A stretch of 64,000 nucleotides of DNA from assembly GCA_011009095.1 (NCBI GenBank), contig VTPC01090692.1, forward strand, positions 112,443 through 176,442, in the 5' to 3' direction. The stretch comes from Ignelater luminosus (taxonomy: Eukaryota > Arthropoda > Insecta > Coleoptera > Elateridae). Shown in pieces: positions 60,281-64,000 of this stretch; positions within the stretch are counted from its first letter, which is position 1; each line of letters begins with the position of its first letter. The position numbers and the translations under genes are program-made. The notes under the pieces are model-generated. The model did no database searches, was not told where the DNA came from, and was given only the letters and a program-made list of their open reading frames with translations.

Positions 60281-63200
60281 TGTTTTTTCCATATTTTAAA
60301 CTTTTACTTAACCATACCATAACCTAACTACCTACTGCTGCGTTACCTACTAATGATACAATTTAAGCAAGACTAATTATAATAGTCATGGATTTTACGA
60401 TTATGCTATCAAATCATTTAAATTTAATGAGCCCCTTCATTAATGATTTTAGAAATATATGCAAATTATGCTGTTTTAATTAATGTGTACCTTTGTAAAA
60501 TAGTAACATTTCTTTAATCGTTTTACTATTTGTTTTACCTTGAGAATTAGAATAGATCGTTATGGCCAATGAAATTTCCAAGAATCTTCAAGTTTTAGAG
60601 TTTCTTGAACTGTAAAGACTTACGTTACTGTGGTGCATTCAGTAAATTCATCTTCATGGTTATTAATTTGTCAAATGAGTTTTATACAGTATAATTTCTG
60701 TCACAAAACACATAAGACACTGCATACAGAAAAGAATATCTTGCTAATAGAATTCATCATTGTGAAAGTTATTAAAACATTCTTTGGAATTTTAAGGTTT
60801 TGTTTTTTATATTAACTTGTAATTCAAAAATTTACTTGTAAAATTAACACTGCAAAAATCCAATTTGAAAAAGATTGCAAGAAAATATGTTTTCCAATTC
60901 AGATTTCTCCTATTGATTTTGATTAGTTTGGCTTTGTTATTTAATGGAAAACTATGCATTACAATCTCTTTCTGTTGGAATCTTCATATATTTCTTTAGC
61001 ACATATTCCTACATTTTTAACAGATTAATGGTTAAACACTTACTATGAATACATTTCTTCTAGCTTTTCCTATGCTTATTTTCTTTAAATTTTTCATATC
61101 ATAAAACAAACATTTCAATACATTTTTATGATTGAAGAAGTAGCAAGTATCTCTCTTATATTCGATTCTCAAAGTGAGATGAGTAGTAGGCAATTTTATT
61201 TATTTAGGATCAAGGATTGTAAATTCAAGTAATGATATAATTATAATATTACAGCTCATTATTATTTCATGATAAAGATAAACAGCAGTTTGCTAATTTT
61301 GCTTTAGATTGCGTAATAAAAGGGTTTAAATTATTACTTTTAACAAAGCTTTTGTTAATTTGTTGTAGGTACTACAAAAAAAAAAGTTGATATATATTTT
61401 CACGAATTATGTATTGTAAACTTACATTTCTATAATGGAAATTCTAATCATTTAGATATGCAGGTAGGTATTCAAGTGATTGTTTTAGGTTGTTCATTCA
61501 CCATTTATAATTTCAGTAAATCAAATAAACCTTAATCTACAGCTACCACAAATGATACTAAAGTCTTAACTTCCTGAGATGGCACTTAACTAATTTTGTT
61601 AGAAATTCTTAGTTCTGAGCATAATACAAGTAAGTCTTGTGTTCTAAATATGTAAACATGTCCAGATGCATGCGATATATTTGTGGAGACAAAAACTGCA
61701 ATATTTGCTCTTTTTATTATACATCGTTCAAGACATTTCTGGGTCGTATATGGCTGTGACAGAATGATAGTTTAACAGGGCTGTTTATCTATTAACTCGG
61801 CTTGTAAAATCTTATTGATGCTTAATGTACTTAAGGTTATGATTTTATGACAGTTTGAGTTCACGCTGTTGCCTTTTTTTTGTAAATCTGTAAATCGATT
61901 ATGCTAAAAGATTGTTTCACGAAAATTTCTATTTATTTATATTTATAAATCAAAGTTTTATGTTTTTATTTATAATCTTTGGCATTCTTCTCAATTGGCA
62001 TTAATAGGTGCAAAATATAAAAAAATATTGATCTTTTTTTAACAAAGCAGGACTAATCGGTACTCAACGTTGATGCAAAATTTTTGATCGCGCAACGGCG
62101 CCAAATACAGACGCAGCTACGGCAAGTTTCAAGAAAAAAGGAAGCAACACTTCCAACCTAACAAAATGAAAGCATGGCCTGTTACGACCCAGAAACATTG
62201 TGAACGTTGTATAGTAGCATGGGAAATTTTTAAAAGAAGATAAATTGACACGGAAAATTACAAAAAAAATTTTGTTACCATACATTAACTCTACTTACAT
62301 TAAAATGATATTGTAGTATATGCAGTCCTCTTAAGATTTCTTTTTTTACAGGGTGCCTTGTGACTAGGGGTGTGTAAAATTATAAAAAATAACATTATCA
62401 ATTAAGAACAAAATCAAAATTGATAATGAAACTGGAAAAATAAAAAATTGGAAAACAATCAAAACTGAAAACAATATTTTCAACTGGTTAATAACGTTAT
62501 TTCTTTAATTTTCTAACTCCTTCGGAATCAAGTGCTTGAATTACAAAACACCATTTATACTCATATACTCAGTAGAATAAACATATACAGTTGCTGCTGA
62601 GCACACTGCAGGATTGCAGATGCCATGAGCAATTGTTCATAGCAGGGTTGAAACTAAACCATGGATAACAGGGCCAGACAATGTATAAAAATCTGTTCTG
62701 TAATGAATAATCTCGCAATGTGCAGGTACTTTCAATTAAAATTGTAAATAGATAGAAGCACTAATTGCTCCGCTTATACTCTTAAGAGCATCATACTAAC
62801 TATGCAATCTGTTGATGTTCTTCATTCCTGATAGGAGCTAGAAATAGCACTCGTACAGATTTGTTTCAATTTGGTCAGCTCATAGTGATCGTTCAGTTGA
62901 TATGTCAATTATAATATGCACATTGCAAAATTATACAGAATGAATAAATTATTAAGTCTAGACAAGTAGGTAGGCAACCCATTTTGTACATGTATGCATT
63001 TTACAGGAGACTTTGATAATTATAGAATAAGTAATTAGTTTTCAAAGCAATATTGCTGAATTGTGTTGAAGACTACTTTAGTTTCAGTTTATAAGCAGTC
63101 TGCAGTGTGTGAACAAGAAGGCGTAAAACATAAATGTGTATATTTACTGTAGCCCTAATTTTTATTTTGATTTAATGTTGTTATTTTTAATATTGTTTGT

Positions 63201-63763
63201 TATATGTTGTCTTTTTCTGCTTAATTACATGTTATTATTGCACAATTAACCTTACATTTTCTAATTTGACTTGATTTGCTTTACAATTAAAAATACCAAC
63301 ACCTTTAAGAAGTTGACAGGTAACCAAGATGCTTATGGAATAATTAGCATGCAATGTGTGTTGCCTACCTAGTTGCCTGTACTTGTTTATTCATATACCA
63401 TAGTGTTGATAAATGTTTCTGGATCTAGTTTGTTATGGAATCTAATTTTGATGTGCTGCCTTGTTGATTTATTTCAGCAACTAATACGTATTTGTTTTCT
63501 GTCATTTGTCAATTGTAAATGTCATTTAGTTAATTAAAATTTAGTTTAGCAATTTAGTTACTTTTATGCTGAAATTTGTCTATTGTTCCACATTTTATTA
63601 TAATTTGTTATTTATTTATTTATTGTCATTTATTATTGTTTATTAACAACTACTTTTAATGTTTTAACTTGATTCTTAAAAAAAATATATTAGGCAACCA
63701 TTATAACAATGATGTAATGCGTGTAACATGACAAACATGAATACATATCTTGTCTTTCAAAAG
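60281..63763. other. downstream intergenic or intronic DNA
   Basis: AT-rich; no gene recognised. The small open frames (60630-60815 plus, 62064-62285 minus) have no motif. Confidence 0.4.
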
Positions 63764-63869
63764 GTGGCAAATGCAGCCGCAAGCATGATTTCACAGCCCA
63801 CTGGACCCAGAATCATTTATAAACATTTTGTACAGCGTTGGATAGATCAAACTGAACAGCGCCTGTTAG
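63764..63869 (+). CDS. probable internal exon of an unrecognised gene
   Basis: After TTTCAAAAG an open stretch reads VANAAASMISQPTGPRIIYK, then HFVQRWIDQTEQRLL, and reaches overlapping donors GTAGGT (63870) and GTAACC (63874). The sequence is clearly less biased than the flanking AT-rich DNA and has an amphipathic, helix-like C-terminal half. I do not recognise the family. It lies about 4 kb beyond the tai stop on the same strand, so it is more likely the start of a neighbouring gene than part of tai. The donor choice changes its end by four bases. Confidence 0.45.
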
Positions 63870-64000
63870 GTAGGTAACCGGTCGTATCTAATGTGTTTTT
63901 CGGGTTGCCTAGATTTATCAGGGCCGAAATAAGTTATATTTTTAATTTGGTATTTTTTTTTAAATTAAATTAGGAACTTTATAATAACAGTATTACGTGA

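Noticed and set aside
1..64000. CRISPR arrays, bacterial operons, rRNA or toxin/antitoxin systems
   Set aside because: No regularly spaced direct repeats, ribosome-binding sites or prokaryotic gene clusters; the window is intron-rich insect DNA.

Overview
The window is about 64 kb of AT-rich, intron-dominated eukaryotic nuclear DNA. The one gene I recognise with confidence is the insect p160/SRC-family nuclear-receptor coactivator taiman (tai), so the source is an insect. The very long AT-rich introns and the many decayed DNA transposons and LINEs fit a beetle-like genome, but that narrower placement is only a guess. No bacterial operon, CRISPR array, rRNA gene or convincing tRNA gene was seen.

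Layout. Positions 1-24644 are upstream intron or intergenic DNA. They hold a decayed piggyBac-like transposase, a 654-bp element with 16-bp inverted ends, two tRNA-Lys-type primer-binding-site remnants, two Tc1/mariner-type MITEs, a foldback element, RT debris and a CpG-rich stretch. Coding exons of tai begin at 24645-24752. They continue with one large exon carrying bHLH, PAS-A and PAS-B (33878-34906), then 34973-35741, 45018-45944 and 45997-46598. The gene ends with exons at 53235-53444, 59313-59392 and 59562-59630 (stop), followed by a 3' UTR with AATAAA at 60253. The initiator exon was not found. A possible exon of another, unrecognised gene lies at 63764-63869.

The most consequential observation is that about 3.7 kb inside tai (46599-50308) is in the opposite orientation to the rest of the gene. 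Three tai coding blocks (49901-50308, 49311-49539, 48608-48787) are on the minus strand. The segment is bounded by two inverted duplications: 338 bp, identical by eye (46261-46598 with 49971-50308), and 336 bp with one mismatch (46601-46936 with 50319-50654). A 10-N gap lies exactly at one boundary. Turning the segment round restores the order of exons and every reading-frame phase, giving about 1420 codons. A wrongly oriented contig is the likeliest cause; an inversion formed by staggered breaks would look the same.

Functionally, Taiman is known as the partner of Met in the juvenile-hormone receptor and as a coactivator of EcR/USP. The sequence shows the bHLH-PAS dimerisation half, then LXXLL nuclear-receptor boxes spread over several exons (one assembled across a 9.3-kb intron and one at the extreme C-terminus), a candidate CBP-binding acidic/helical block, and Gln/Pro-rich tails.

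The introns are rich in mobile-element fossils. These include a GC-rich 5'-truncated LINE (26.4-27.6 kb), a nested element at 36.3-37.2 kb, a deleted mariner copy with Stowaway-like ends (38300-38845), a region of degenerate GATTC repeats (40025-40686), and a LINE RT pseudogene split by foldback elements (55.5-57.6 kb). I found no convincing new biological system; the inverted tai segment and the Stowaway-like mariner are the items most worth following.
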